From CAG-488 sp963625295 (GTDB lineage Bacteria > Bacillota > Clostridia > Oscillospirales > Acutalibacteraceae), in NCBI GenBank assembly GCA_963625295.1, contig CAVFTC010000009.1:1-40445 (forward strand): a DNA stretch of 40,445 nucleotides, read 5' to 3'. Of this stretch, positions 24,440 to 33,107 are shown in pieces; positions within the stretch are counted from its first letter, which is position 1, and every line of letters starts with the position of its first letter. The translations under genes were made by a program, and so were the position numbers. The notes below the pieces were generated by a model that searched no databases, was not told the DNA's origin, and saw nothing but the letters and a program-made list of their open reading frames with translations.

Positions 24440-25719
24440 TTTGAAAATCTCTCCTTAATTCTTTGAAAAAAGCTTTTTTCTTTCTGCTTTTGTTCCGATA
24501 CTCCGACATTTTCGGCAGCGTAAATATCCGTTGAACCAATAAATTTTCCGTCAAGGTAAAATTTGACCTCACCGAGCTTGTCGCCTTTGCTTATCGGCGC
24601 ATATACAAACCTATCGACAACCACCTTTTGGACAAGATTCCTTTGTTCCAAACCGTCATATTCAAACGAGTTGCATTTAACTCTCAGGTTTTCAACATTT
24701 CCACCGACAACAGATATTGTTTTGGGAATATTTGCTGTGAAAGTATATTTTTTCAGCCTTGAAAAGCCGTAGTCAAGCATAAGCTTGTGGTCGTTCCAGT
24801 CGTCCGGAGCGTTTAAGGTTACAGCAATCAGCCCTATTCCATCCTTTTCAGCATATGAAACAAGACAGCGACCGCTCTTTTTGGTGAATCCGGTTTTAAT
24901 TCCGAGAGCGTATTTATAGCTTTCCAAAAGTCGGTTATGGTTGTACAGGGTTCGATTGTACGGTGGATTTCCGTAGCTCAAGGTAGCCTTCTCTAACGAA
25001 CAAACGGATCTGAAAACAGGATCACTGACCGCATATCTGCCCAAAAGAGCCATATCGAACGCGGTCGAATAATGATTTTCATCATCAAGACCGGACGGAG
25101 TTACAAAATTGGTGTTCTCCATGCCTATTTCCTTTGCTTTGGCGTTCATTTGCTTTGCAAAGTTTTCAACATTTCCACCGAGATAAATCGCCGCTGCGTT
25201 AGCTGCGTCATTTCCCGACGGTAAGAGCATACCGTAAATCAGCTCCTTGACCGACACTATATCGCCCGGAAGAAGTCCCATTGAAGTGCCCTCAACACGA
25301 ACCATTTCCTCGGTAACCGTCAGCTCGTCATGCAGCTTGCCCGATTGAGCGGCAAGCAGTGAGGTCATTATCTTGGTAGTGCTTGCCATGGAATGCTTGG
25401 CATACGCATTTTTTTGAAAAATCACCTCACCCGTTTGCCGGGAAATCAGCACGGCGCATTCCGCCGAAACATCGGATGCTTCAAGCGCAGAACAGCTAAC
25501 CGTCATTATACAAAAAACAGTCAAAAAAGGTATTGGCAATAACGCACAAATTGAGGCGCATGTCTTGCTTGAATATGTCTCCGTCATGCTGCGAAAAAAA
25601 TTCTTGACTTGCACAAGCAAGCCTGCAAAATTTTTGTACAACCTAACGAAAAATCTTGCTGCGCCATCCGCACGCCTCAATTGTGCAGTATTGCCTATTA
25701 TTTTTTTAAGCACACCCAT
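24436..25719 (-). CDS. D-alanyl-D-alanine carboxypeptidase with an in-frame repeat insertion
   Basis: A 427-residue penicillin-binding carboxypeptidase (DacB/DacF type, S11). It trims the terminal D-Ala of peptidoglycan stem peptides outside the membrane. The three active motifs are intact: STTK (residues 113-116), SGN and KTG, and a C-terminal PBP5 domain ends in a basic tail. Between the N-terminal MGVLKKII and the hydrophobic PFLTVFCIMTVSCSALEA lies a 55-residue basic stretch coded by a repeat element at 25535-25695. Without it the start is a normal signal peptide. ATG 25719 is my choice; GTG 25713 has a better-spaced AGGTG. A further ATG inside the repeat (25587) has no SD. Place in the scpAB-DUF2953-gerW-dac-rluB series suggests a DacB-like sporulation role. 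Confidence 0.92.
   Translation of the reverse strand: MGVLKKIIGNTAQLRRADGAARFFVRLYKNFAGLLVQVKNFFRSMTETYSSKTCASICALLPIPFLTVFCIMTVSCSALEASDVSAECAVLISRQTGEVIFQKNAYAKHSMASTTKIMTSLLAAQSGKLHDELTVTEEMVRVEGTSMGLLPGDIVSVKELIYGMLLPSGNDAANAAAIYLGGNVENFAKQMNAKAKEIGMENTNFVTPSGLDDENHYSTAFDMALLGRYAVSDPVFRSVCSLEKATLSYGNPPYNRTLYNHNRLLESYKYALGIKTGFTKKSGRCLVSYAEKDGIGLIAVTLNAPDDWNDHKLMLDYGFSRLKKYTFTANIPKTISVVGGNVENLRVKCNSFEYDGLEQRNLVQKVVVDRFVYAPISKGDKLGEVKFYLDGKFIGSTDIYAAENVGVSEQKQKEKSFFQRIKERFSK
25535..25695. repeat. Palindromic element, 161-bp long form, inside dac
   Basis: The ends GGCAAT/ATTGCC are perfect inverts, and the outer 28 bases of each end pair imperfectly (GGCAATAACGCACAAATTG against GGCAATACTGCACAATTG). 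The interior is AT-rich, with several TTGCAC/GTGCAA-type inverted pieces and no gene of its own. TATT flanks both ends (25531-25534 and 25696-25699), consistent with a 4-bp target duplication. Element plus duplication is 165 bp, a multiple of 3. It has no transposase, so it would be a MITE-like element mobilised in trans or an old relic. Confidence 0.85.
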
Positions 25720-25761
25720 CACCTGCCATATAAAAGCTATATGCGCAGGCAGGGTCAATTA

Positions 25762-26178
25762 TTATTCCTCTACAAAAACGGAATCGTCCTTGTTTGCCTT
25801 TTTGTCGCCGTTAAACTTATTGACAATGTCGCCGACCTTGTTAACAACATCGGGTACCATGCCGATAATTCTCTCCGCAGAGCTTTCAGAGCCTTCGCAA
25901 ATATACTTAACGCTGACCTCACCCTTGTTGATAACAAGGAAAGCAACAGGCGAAATCGTTACGCCTGCTCCGCCGCCGCCACCGAAAAGCTCCTTCGTAC
26001 CCTTGGTCGGAAAATCCGAACCGCCGGAAGCGAAGCCGTAGGTAACCTTTGAAATGGGGATAACCTTGATTCCGTCGCCTGCGTCGATAGGATCGCCGAT
26101 AATTGTTTGGCAATCAACCATATCCTTTATCTTATCAATGGCTGTTGCAAGAATTCCTGATGCTGACTGATCTTTCAT
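25762..26178 (-). CDS. gerW: Spore germination/sporulation protein GerW (YtfJ)
   Basis: A 138-residue YtfJ/GerW family protein. Family signatures: MVDCQTIIGDPI, IPISKVTYGFASGGSDF and the glycine run GGGGGAGVTISPVAFLVI. In Bacillus, GerW is made in the forespore and is needed for germination with L-alanine. No signal peptide. It starts 2 bases after DUF2953, a pairing seen widely in spore-forming Firmicutes. AAAGGCGG precedes ATG. Confidence 0.93.
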   Translation of the reverse strand: MKDQSASGILATAIDKIKDMVDCQTIIGDPIDAGDGIKVIPISKVTYGFASGGSDFPTKGTKELFGGGGGAGVTISPVAFLVINKGEVSVKYICEGSESSAERIIGMVPDVVNKVGDIVNKFNGDKKANKDDSVFVEE

Positions 26179-26180
26179 GT

Positions 26181-26879
26181 TTAGTCCGCCTTTCTTTGAT
26201 TATTGTTGTTTGTTGATTTGTTTTTTGACGCTTTATTATTTGAAATAGCAACCTTTAAAAGCTGCTTCAATAAACTGAACACAAGCACGATTCCGGCATT
26301 GATCATAGCTCTCGGAATGAATGCCGTCTCGGTGATAAATTCAACCGTTGTTTTTTCGCCGCAATAATCGGCAAAAACATTCACCTTGTAATCCTTGACC
26401 TTCATGTTTGAACAGATAAATCCGAGTGACGGGTAAAGTCCGGAGCAAACCTTACCGTATTTAATCGCCGTTGCGGCCGCATCATCCTCAGTTATATGAA
26501 CATCGAGATGGAATTTTTTAATAATAACGGCACGCTTAACGAGCTTGACCGAGAAGCGTTTTAACGCCGCAACGCAGTTGTTCAAAAGCTCGATAACACC
26601 GCTCAAGCCCTGATTGTTGTAAAAGGTTTTGAGAAAATTTTCTTTCTTCGGCTTAGGAGCTTCCTCCTTTTTTTCTTCGGGCTTTTCCTCTTTCTTTTCC
26701 TCCTTGGGCTTTTCTTCTTTCTTTTTCTTTTCGGGGAAAGGATAAAGATCGAATTTCAGAAAAAGCCATGAAGCCTTGCAGCGAACTGCATCGGTATATT
26801 CAAGATCAAGAACGACAGGTATACTCAGAACAATAACGAAAAATGCGATAATTCCGAGAATTATATATAAAGCTGTCAT
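26181..26879 (-). CDS. DUF2953 membrane protein
   Basis: A 232-residue protein of the DUF2953 family. It has an N-terminal membrane segment (residues 2-24), then a 45-residue Lys/Glu/Pro-rich linker (repeats of EEKKEEKPEEKK), a middle domain with ITEDDAAATAIKYGKVCSGLYP, and a likely second segment near 195-215. The tail is Asn/Lys-rich. Function is unknown. It is usually found beside gerW/ytfJ, as here, and is thought to be sporulation-linked. GGAGGTGATTGA precedes ATG. Confidence 0.9.
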   Translation of the reverse strand: MTALYIILGIIAFFVIVLSIPVVLDLEYTDAVRCKASWLFLKFDLYPFPEKKKKEEKPKEEKKEEKPEEKKEEAPKPKKENFLKTFYNNQGLSGVIELLNNCVAALKRFSVKLVKRAVIIKKFHLDVHITEDDAAATAIKYGKVCSGLYPSLGFICSNMKVKDYKVNVFADYCGEKTTVEFITETAFIPRAMINAGIVLVFSLLKQLLKVAISNNKASKNKSTNNNNQRKAD

Positions 26880-26896
26880 TCAATCACCTCCGTCGG

Positions 26897-27523
26897 TTAT
26901 TCTTCTGCCACTCTTACAGGCTCGCCTGTGAGCATTTTGTTTTCGATTATTTCACCGTTGTCAAGATCAATTTCAAGCTGATCGCTGAGCTCATCGTTCT
27001 TTGGCATATCCTCATGCTCCGGAAGATCGGGCAAATCGTCAAGACTTGTCACGCAGAAGCATTTGAGAAATTCAGGCGTTGTTCCGTAAATCAGCGGTCT
27101 GCCGGGAAGCTCAAGACGGCCTCTTTCTTCAATTAGACCCTTTGCAATAAGCGTTCCGATTACACCGGAGCAGTCAACGCCTCTGACCTGCTCGACAAAG
27201 GATTTTGTGACCGGCTGGTTGTAAGCGATAACGGCAAGCACCTCAAAAGCGGCTGCGGAAAGAGGTGTGTTTTTCTTTATTTCAAGCACGGCTCTGACCT
27301 TATCGGCAAATTCCCGACGGGTGCAAAGCTGATACATATCATCCATTTTTACCAGTCTTATTCCGCTGTTTATAGATTTTAAGGCCTCGTCAATACCCGA
27401 AAGTGCCTGCTCGACAGGCTCTTTTTCACATTCAAGTGCCTGACAGATTCGCTCAATTTCAAGCGGTTCACCTGCTGCAAAGAGTATTGCCTCAACCGCA
27501 CCCTGTAATTCATTCATTTTCAT
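26897..27523 (-). CDS. scpB: Segregation and condensation protein B (ScpB)
   Basis: A 208-residue kleisin-associated protein of the SMC-ScpAB condensin, which organises and separates chromosomes. Conserved motifs are AVEAILFAAGEPL at the N-terminus, VLAVIAYNQPVTKSFVEQVRGVD in the middle, and RPLIYGTTPEFLKCF. Two winged helices span it. I chose ATG 27523; an upstream reading translates the scpA end, and ATG 27517 is also possible. It overlaps the scpA stop by 14 bases, ensuring coupled synthesis with its partner. Confidence 0.95.
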   Translation of the reverse strand: MKMNELQGAVEAILFAAGEPLEIERICQALECEKEPVEQALSGIDEALKSINSGIRLVKMDDMYQLCTRREFADKVRAVLEIKKNTPLSAAAFEVLAVIAYNQPVTKSFVEQVRGVDCSGVIGTLIAKGLIEERGRLELPGRPLIYGTTPEFLKCFCVTSLDDLPDLPEHEDMPKNDELSDQLEIDLDNGEIIENKMLTGEPVRVAEE

Positions 27524-28262
27524 CTGTGTAGTCGTCCTCCACATCAAGGTTAATATCGGAATCTATCATCTCGACCTCAAGCTCATCGTCGTTTTGGGTC
27601 AGAGTGATTTTTTTGTCCTTGGCAAGCGAAAGAAGCGCAAGGAATGTCGCTACCATTTCCGAACGGGATTCCGCTTTCTCGAAAAAAGCCGTAAACCTCT
27701 GCTTTTTCTTTCTGAAAAGGCTGCCCATAATATAGCTGACACGCTCTCTGATGGGTACGATCTTATGAGCGACAATTCCGGAGAATGCCTCAAACGGAGG
27801 CGGTAAATTGCGCTTTCCTCTTCCGACGGCGTTAATATATGCCTTTAAAAGCTCAATAGGCTGATGCAGGCGTGTGTAGGTCATATCCGGCGGAAATTTT
27901 TCGGGAATTCTTGAATACTGCTCAAATCCGTCCGCCTGTGCCGCAAGCTTTTTCGCCATCAGCTGACAATCCTGATACTCAAGCAGCTCGCCCTGAAGCT
28001 CTTTTTTCAGCTCGTCTGCCTCCTCCTCATGGACGGGAAGAAGCGAAACGGTCTTGATATATATCAGCCTTGCAGCCATTTCAAGAAATTCGCTGGCAAC
28101 CTCCATATCCTCCTCCTTCATCTGACGAACATAGTCAAGATATTGTTCAACAAGCAGAAGAATCGGAATATCGTTTATATCAATTTTATGCTTGCTTATC
28201 AGGTGAAGCAGAAGATCCAGCGGACCTTCAAACACATCAAGCTTATACGATATTGCCTCCAT
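27510..28262 (-). CDS. scpA: Segregation and condensation protein A (ScpA)
   Basis: A 250-residue kleisin that bridges the SMC heads. The N-terminal YKLDVFEGPLDLLLHLISKHKIDINDIPI is diagnostic, and EFLEMAARLIYIKTVSLLP follows. The C-terminal winged-helix region (VATFLALLSLAKDKKITL) is normal. The last 25 residues are strongly acidic. AAGGAAAGG precedes ATG. The upstream M50 protease gene lies 18 bases away, a common arrangement in Firmicutes. Confidence 0.96.
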   Translation of the reverse strand: MEAISYKLDVFEGPLDLLLHLISKHKIDINDIPILLLVEQYLDYVRQMKEEDMEVASEFLEMAARLIYIKTVSLLPVHEEEADELKKELQGELLEYQDCQLMAKKLAAQADGFEQYSRIPEKFPPDMTYTRLHQPIELLKAYINAVGRGKRNLPPPFEAFSGIVAHKIVPIRERVSYIMGSLFRKKKQRFTAFFEKAESRSEMVATFLALLSLAKDKKITLTQNDDELEVEMIDSDINLDVEDDYTDENE

Positions 28263-28280
28263 GCTTATGACCTTTCCTTT

Positions 28281-28961
28281 TTATAAAATCGAATAGAACA
28301 GTTGATTAAACGCATTGTAAATAAGATTTGAAAGATAAGACAGCGGCGTTGTAAGCGCTCCGGTAAGAAGCAGAACAAACATTGCGATCATGATATATCT
28401 TTCATATTTCATAATGCCGAAATAATATTTACTCGGCAGGATTGCAAAAAGTATCCTCGATCCGTCGAGCGGCGGAATCGGAATAAAGTTAAAAACGGCA
28501 AGGTTGATGTTGATTATCGCAGAATATTGAAAGAAAATATTGAGAGCCAAAAACGCCGTCGTAGCTTCTCCGCCGTTGTTTGCCGCAACAACGATCAGAA
28601 TATATCTTACCATAACAGAGAGGAATGCGATTATCAGGTTGGATAATGGTCCTGCAAGTGCAACAAGAGCCATCGCCAGCTTTTTATTCTTCATTTTGGT
28701 ATTGTTCACATTGACCGGAACAGGCTTCGCATAGCCGAAGCCGACGAGCAAAATCATCGCAGCTCCCCAAGGGCTGATGTGCGCCATCGGGTTGAGCGTC
28801 AATCTGCCGCTCAGCTTTGCCGTTTGATCTCCGAGCTTTGTTGCGACCAAAGCGTGAGCATATTCATGAATGGGCATGACGCAGAAAATAACAAACGCAC
28901 TGACGCATACGCCCATAAATATTGACAGCGCATCGCCGCCTCTTATTAAATCAAGTAACAT
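28281..28961 (-). CDS. M50 family membrane metalloprotease (site-2 protease type)
   Basis: A 226-residue integral membrane zinc protease of the M50B/YwhC-like group. Zinc ligands lie in HEYAH (H32, E33, H36), and the third ligand is Asp166 in NFIPIPPLDGSR. About five membrane segments. No PDZ domain, so it belongs to the short group whose natural substrates are not known. A role in cleaving a membrane-bound signalling protein is possible but unsupported. It sits between prmC and scpA. Confidence 0.93.
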   Translation of the reverse strand: MLLDLIRGGDALSIFMGVCVSAFVIFCVMPIHEYAHALVATKLGDQTAKLSGRLTLNPMAHISPWGAAMILLVGFGYAKPVPVNVNNTKMKNKKLAMALVALAGPLSNLIIAFLSVMVRYILIVVAANNGGEATTAFLALNIFFQYSAIININLAVFNFIPIPPLDGSRILFAILPSKYYFGIMKYERYIMIAMFVLLLTGALTTPLSYLSNLIYNAFNQLFYSIL

Positions 28962-28979
28962 AATGTTTATTCTCCAAAA

Positions 28980-29840
28980 CTATATAATACCGGTTACGCC
29001 TCTCGGCAAACCGCTTAAATCCTTATACTCTTGAACCCTTGACGCTTTTTCCGAAAACAGCTTGCAAATATGCTGTGTCTGATCCTCGGCGCATTCAACG
29101 GCGAACGCACCGCCCTTTACAATTCGATCGAGCCATTCGGATGCGATCACACGGTAAAAATCAAATCCGTCTTTACCGCCGTCAAGAGCCATTACCGGTT
29201 CTTTTTTGACCTCTCTTTGCAATCCTGCGATATCGTCCGTTCGGATATAGGGAGGGTTTGAAAGAAGAAGGTCGGCAGAAACACCGGTAAGCAAATTTTT
29301 ATCAAGAATATCGCCTTTAATTGCTTTAACGCCGTCGGCATTGTTCAGCCTAATGTTTTCCTCCAAAAAAGAGAAGGCTTCGTCTGATTTTTCAACAGCA
29401 TAAACCGTTGCACCGGGGCAAAGCTTTGCAACGCTTATCGCAATACAACCGCTTCCGGAGCAAAGGTCGAAAACAACGGGAGCTTTTTTGCTTTTTAAAG
29501 AATCAATCGCAAATTCAACGAGCATTTCCGTTTCGGGACGAGGAATCAATACTCCTTTTCCGACCTTGAAATTAAGCCCCATAAACTCCCATTCGCCAAG
29601 CAAATACTGGAGCGGTTCACCTTCGGCTCTCTTTTTAATTAAGCTCATAAAGCTTTCCGTATGTTTATCATTTATAAGCTCGTCGCCGTAAATAAAGATG
29701 TTTTTCAGATTGAAATTTTTATTTGCAAACGCAGGCTTCAAAGCGAATTCGGCAATGCACCATGCGTCAAAATCAGCGTCGTCAATGTCAGCGTCCTTCA
29801 GAATTTCCGCACCCTTGCGAAGCAAATCATTCAGATTCAT
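28980..29840 (-). CDS. prmC: Release-factor glutamine methyltransferase (PrmC)
   Basis: A 286-residue SAM methylase that modifies the GGQ glutamine of release factors 1 and 2. The SAM motif is FDLCSGSGCIAIS, and the catalytic NPPY is in LLSNPPYIR. The N-terminal helical domain ends near residue 80. I chose ATG 29840 with GGAG 9 bases ahead, giving a 14-base overlap with DUF1385. ATG 29855 is an alternative. prfA, often beside it, is not in this window. Confidence 0.95.
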   Translation of the reverse strand: MNLNDLLRKGAEILKDADIDDADFDAWCIAEFALKPAFANKNFNLKNIFIYGDELINDKHTESFMSLIKKRAEGEPLQYLLGEWEFMGLNFKVGKGVLIPRPETEMLVEFAIDSLKSKKAPVVFDLCSGSGCIAISVAKLCPGATVYAVEKSDEAFSFLEENIRLNNADGVKAIKGDILDKNLLTGVSADLLLSNPPYIRTDDIAGLQREVKKEPVMALDGGKDGFDFYRVIASEWLDRIVKGGAFAVECAEDQTQHICKLFSEKASRVQEYKDLSGLPRGVTGII

Positions 29841-30843
29841 CTGTTGCTTCTCCATCGTCGGATTCGAGAACGGTTTCCTCAGCAATGTCATTGATGTTCT
29901 CTTTTTCCATGCCGAGAGCAACCTTTAACGAAGCGATGCCAACCTCGATTATATCGTCCGTAGGTTCTTTGGTCGTGAGTCTTTGCATCCAAAGACCGGG
30001 AGCGGAAATTATCCGAGTGAAAAGGTTATTCTTCTTTCCAGCAAGTCTTATTGCCTCATAGCCGATGCTCATTATTAAGGGCAGGATAAGAATCTTTATA
30101 ACCATCCAAAGCGCCTTGTAATCACGCACGCCGGGGAAAATAAGAACAACAACAGTTGAAACCAAAATGCTGATAATCAGCATAAGGAATATGAAGCTTG
30201 TTCCGCATCTCGGGTGAAAACGGCGCTGCTTTCTGACATTTTCAACAGTCAGCTCAAGTCCGTTCTCGTAGCAGAAAATTGATTTGTGCTCTGCTCCGTG
30301 ATACATAAACAGCCTCTTTATATCCTTCATTAGGGAAACCGCCCACATATATGTTATAAAAATTACGATACGCATAACGCCCTCAATAGCGGGCTTCCAT
30401 GTGTTACCGTCAACATTGCGGAGAATAAGGTCAGCGACCTGACTCGGCAGCCACATAAAGAGGAAGAATGCCAAAACGAAGCCAATAATGCCGGAAATAA
30501 TGCCGATAACCGTCATCATCTTTGGACCGAAATGATCCGTCAGCCAGCGGTCGAGCTTCGACATTTCCTCCGTTCCGTCATCCTCAAGCTCTGTTGTCTT
30601 TTCGGCAGACTCCATCAGGCACTTGTATCCGAAAATCATCTGCTCAACAAAGCTGATCGGTCCTCTTATGAACGGGATTCTCGCAAATTTATATTTATCC
30701 TTAAGAAAATGCGCTTCCTTAAGCTGCGTTTCGATTTTTCCGTCGGGCAGTCTCAGCGCCATTGCGACTCCCTTTGGGCCGTTCATCATAACGCCCTCCA
30801 TCAACGCTTGTCCGCCGACGCTGATTTTATTTTCTTCAGGCAT
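29827..30843 (-). CDS. DUF1385 (YqhQ-like) membrane protein
   Basis: A 338-residue protein of the DUF1385 family, as in Bacillus YqhQ. It opens with the family motif VGGQALMEGVMMNGP, then RIPFIRGP, and GAEHKSIFCYENG and HPRCGTSF in the second half. About four to five membrane segments lie between residues 110 and 265. The acidic C-terminal tail ends in EATDESE. Function is unknown. The second ATG (30843) is preferred because GGAGG lies 9 bases away. It overlaps the histidine kinase stop and the prmC start. Confidence 0.92.
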   Translation of the reverse strand: MPEENKISVGGQALMEGVMMNGPKGVAMALRLPDGKIETQLKEAHFLKDKYKFARIPFIRGPISFVEQMIFGYKCLMESAEKTTELEDDGTEEMSKLDRWLTDHFGPKMMTVIGIISGIIGFVLAFFLFMWLPSQVADLILRNVDGNTWKPAIEGVMRIVIFITYMWAVSLMKDIKRLFMYHGAEHKSIFCYENGLELTVENVRKQRRFHPRCGTSFIFLMLIISILVSTVVVLIFPGVRDYKALWMVIKILILPLIMSIGYEAIRLAGKKNNLFTRIISAPGLWMQRLTTKEPTDDIIEVGIASLKVALGMEKENINDIAEETVLESDDGEATDESE

Positions 30844-32356
30844 CTTCATTTTCCTCCATTGCTTTCTTTTCGTTTTCAGCGGCTATCGCTGCATCGATAT
30901 CCCATACATCCTCAAGCTCAACATGATCGATGTCAAAGCTTATCGTAACGGTCGTTCCCTGACCGAGAACGCTGTCGATATCGAATGTTCCGTGGTGCAG
31001 TCGAACTATCTCGTCAACGACGGCAAGTCCGATTCCCGAGCCGTGAACAGTCATATTTGTCTTGTAGAATTTTTCCTTAACATGGGGCAGATCCTCTGCG
31101 GAAATTCCGCAGCCCGTGTCAGAAATAACAATCGTGATTTCATCGTCCTTGATATCGGTTGAAACAACGATTTTTCCGCCCTGCTTCGTGTATTTCAGAG
31201 CATTGTCAAGAATATTGACAAAAACCTGCTTTATTCTGTCGGGGTCGCCGTCCATCGGAGCAGGAAGATTCGGCGCATTATAAACAAGCTCAATGCCCTC
31301 TCTCATCGCTCTGTCCTTAAAGGCGAAAACGGTTTCGTCAAGCTCGGCAAGAATATCCATCTTTTCATTTTTAAGCACCATTCTGCCGCTCTGCATTCTT
31401 GAAAAATCAAGAAGCTCCTCAACAATTCCGTTGAGCCTCGACGATTCGCCGATTATAACATTCATGCCTCTCTTGGTCAAATTGGGATCGGTATCTCCGA
31501 TCTGTAAAAGCGTTTCTCCCCAGCCCTTTATTGCCGTCAGAGGGGTTCGCAGTTCATGGGAAACCGTAGAGATAAAATCGTTTTTAATTTTATCTGAGGT
31601 CTTGATTTTTTCGGCCATTTCATTGATAGTGTTGCAGAGCAATCCGATCTCATCCTTGTAAAGGTAGTGGTCTATACGAGCGTCGTAATTGCCGTCGGCA
31701 ATCATTTTGGCGGTATCGCAAACCTCCTGAATCGGTCTGACGATTGAGCTTATAAAAACAGTTCCCGAAATAACAAGCAAAAGAACGAGAAGCAAAAAGA
31801 CAAGTGAAATAATAAAATACCATGTGCCGATCTGATTGTCGATTTCAACAAGCGATATCATATATCTTACCGAGCCGACCTGATTATTTTCGGCGTCGGT
31901 GATAATCTTTGTCAAAGCTATAATATTTTCTCCTGCGGCGTCCTCGCCGTGCCATATTGCAATGTTGCTGCCGTTTGTGACGGCGTCCTCATATTCCGGT
32001 ATCTTTACTTTGTTGGTAACCGGGAAGCCGCTTGAAGAAATGAACACACTGCCGTATTTGTCGAGCACCCAAACCTCAACGGACGCCTTGTCCGTAAAAT
32101 CGCTGATATACTCCCGTGCTCCTTTTTCAAAAACAGCGTCATCGGCGGAAGCGTAGTTTTCAAAATAAATATCAACAATTCCGTTAGAATAGGTTTTGAT
32201 TTTTCGCTCGACAGAGGTGTAGTAATAGGAATGAATAAAATATGCTGCGGCGATACAGATGATAAGCAAAACAGCGACAATTATTGTTGAGGTCTGGAAA
32301 AGCCATCGTCTTGTAAGGCCGCCCTTGAATTTTAATCTCCTGTTTTTTTTCGACAT
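30836..32356 (-). CDS. Sensor histidine kinase (HAMP-HisKA-HATPase)
   Basis: A 506-residue sensor. Segments: membrane helix 1 at about 20-43, a 130-residue outside PAS-like sensor domain, membrane helix 2 at about 178-204, a HAMP domain (VRPIQEVCDTAKMIADGNYDARI), then HisKA with phospho-acceptor H267 in STVSHELRTPL, and ATPase boxes N (VFVNILDNALKYT), G1 (ISDTGCGIS) and G2 (GSGIGLAV). ATG 32356 is chosen: AAAGGAGGTGG lies just ahead, while the earlier GTG falls inside the SD itself. It follows its response regulator by 43 bases. Class resembles WalK/PhoR kinases of Firmicutes. Confidence 0.95.
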   Translation of the reverse strand: MSKKNRRLKFKGGLTRRWLFQTSTIIVAVLLIICIAAAYFIHSYYYTSVERKIKTYSNGIVDIYFENYASADDAVFEKGAREYISDFTDKASVEVWVLDKYGSVFISSSGFPVTNKVKIPEYEDAVTNGSNIAIWHGEDAAGENIIALTKIITDAENNQVGSVRYMISLVEIDNQIGTWYFIISLVFLLLVLLLVISGTVFISSIVRPIQEVCDTAKMIADGNYDARIDHYLYKDEIGLLCNTINEMAEKIKTSDKIKNDFISTVSHELRTPLTAIKGWGETLLQIGDTDPNLTKRGMNVIIGESSRLNGIVEELLDFSRMQSGRMVLKNEKMDILAELDETVFAFKDRAMREGIELVYNAPNLPAPMDGDPDRIKQVFVNILDNALKYTKQGGKIVVSTDIKDDEITIVISDTGCGISAEDLPHVKEKFYKTNMTVHGSGIGLAVVDEIVRLHHGTFDIDSVLGQGTTVTISFDIDHVELEDVWDIDAAIAAENEKKAMEENEDA

Positions 32357-32399
32357 CCGTACCACCTCCTTTATTCAGGCTATGTAGTTTTAAGGCAAT

Positions 32400-33107
32400 T
32401 CATATCCATGCGTAGCCGAAGCCCCAACGGGTGAGCAAATGCTTCGGATTCGACGGATCGGGTTCAATCTTCTTCCTGATTCGCCTTATGTTAACATCAA
32501 CGATTTTTTCCTCGCCGAAATATTCTGTACCCCAAACATGATTGAGAATATCGGTTCTGCTGAGATTTTTTCCCTGATTGCGGAAGAAATATTCAAGAAT
32601 CTGAAACTCAACCTGTGTAACATCAATCTTTTTTCCGCTGCAGGTAAGCGTGCGGCTTTTGCAGTCCAATCTAAACTCGCCGGAGGAAATAACATTTTCG
32701 TCGTCCTCCTCGTTTCCCCGCTTCGACGATGAGGAAACACGACGGGCAAGAGCGTCAACCCTCGCCGTAAATTCAGACGGGGAGAACGGCTTTGTAACAT
32801 AATCGTCCGCTCCGAGAAGAAGTCCGTTGACCTTGTCCATCTCCTGCGTTTTGGCGGTAAGCATCATTATCCCAATGTTATTGCTCAAGGCTCTGAGCTT
32901 CTTGCAAAGCTCAAGACCGTCCATTCTCGGCATCATGATGTCAAGCACGGCAATGGATATGCCTTCGGGGTCGAGCGTATATTTTTCATAAGCGTCAAGG
33001 CCGTCAACCGCCTCGACAACCTCATAGCCGGCTCTTTTAAGGTTGATAACGATAAATTCTCTTATCGTTTCCTCATCCTCGGCAACCAAAATCTTTATCG
33101 GTTTCAT
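32400..33107 (-). CDS. OmpR/PhoB-family response regulator
   Basis: A 235-residue regulator. The receiver domain (residues 1-115) has acidic pocket E10-D11, phospho-acceptor D56 in AVLDIMMP, T84 and K106 in YVTKPF. After a 25-residue Ser/Glu linker, the winged-helix DNA-binding domain ends RIRKKIEPDPSNPKHLLTRWGFGYAW. It overlaps the preceding lipoprotein by 4 bases (ATGA) and is coupled to the kinase. The target genes are unknown. Confidence 0.95.
   Translation of the reverse strand: MKPIKILVAEDEETIREFIVINLKRAGYEVVEAVDGLDAYEKYTLDPEGISIAVLDIMMPRMDGLELCKKLRALSNNIGIMMLTAKTQEMDKVNGLLLGADDYVTKPFSPSEFTARVDALARRVSSSSKRGNEEDDENVISSGEFRLDCKSRTLTCSGKKIDVTQVEFQILEYFFRNQGKNLSRTDILNHVWGTEYFGEEKIVDVNIRRIRKKIEPDPSNPKHLLTRWGFGYAWI

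Noticed and set aside
25535..25695. The element as an insertion sequence or a small gene
   Set aside because: It has no coding capacity of its own, is only 161 bp, and is read through in the host gene's frame; no transposase is nearby.
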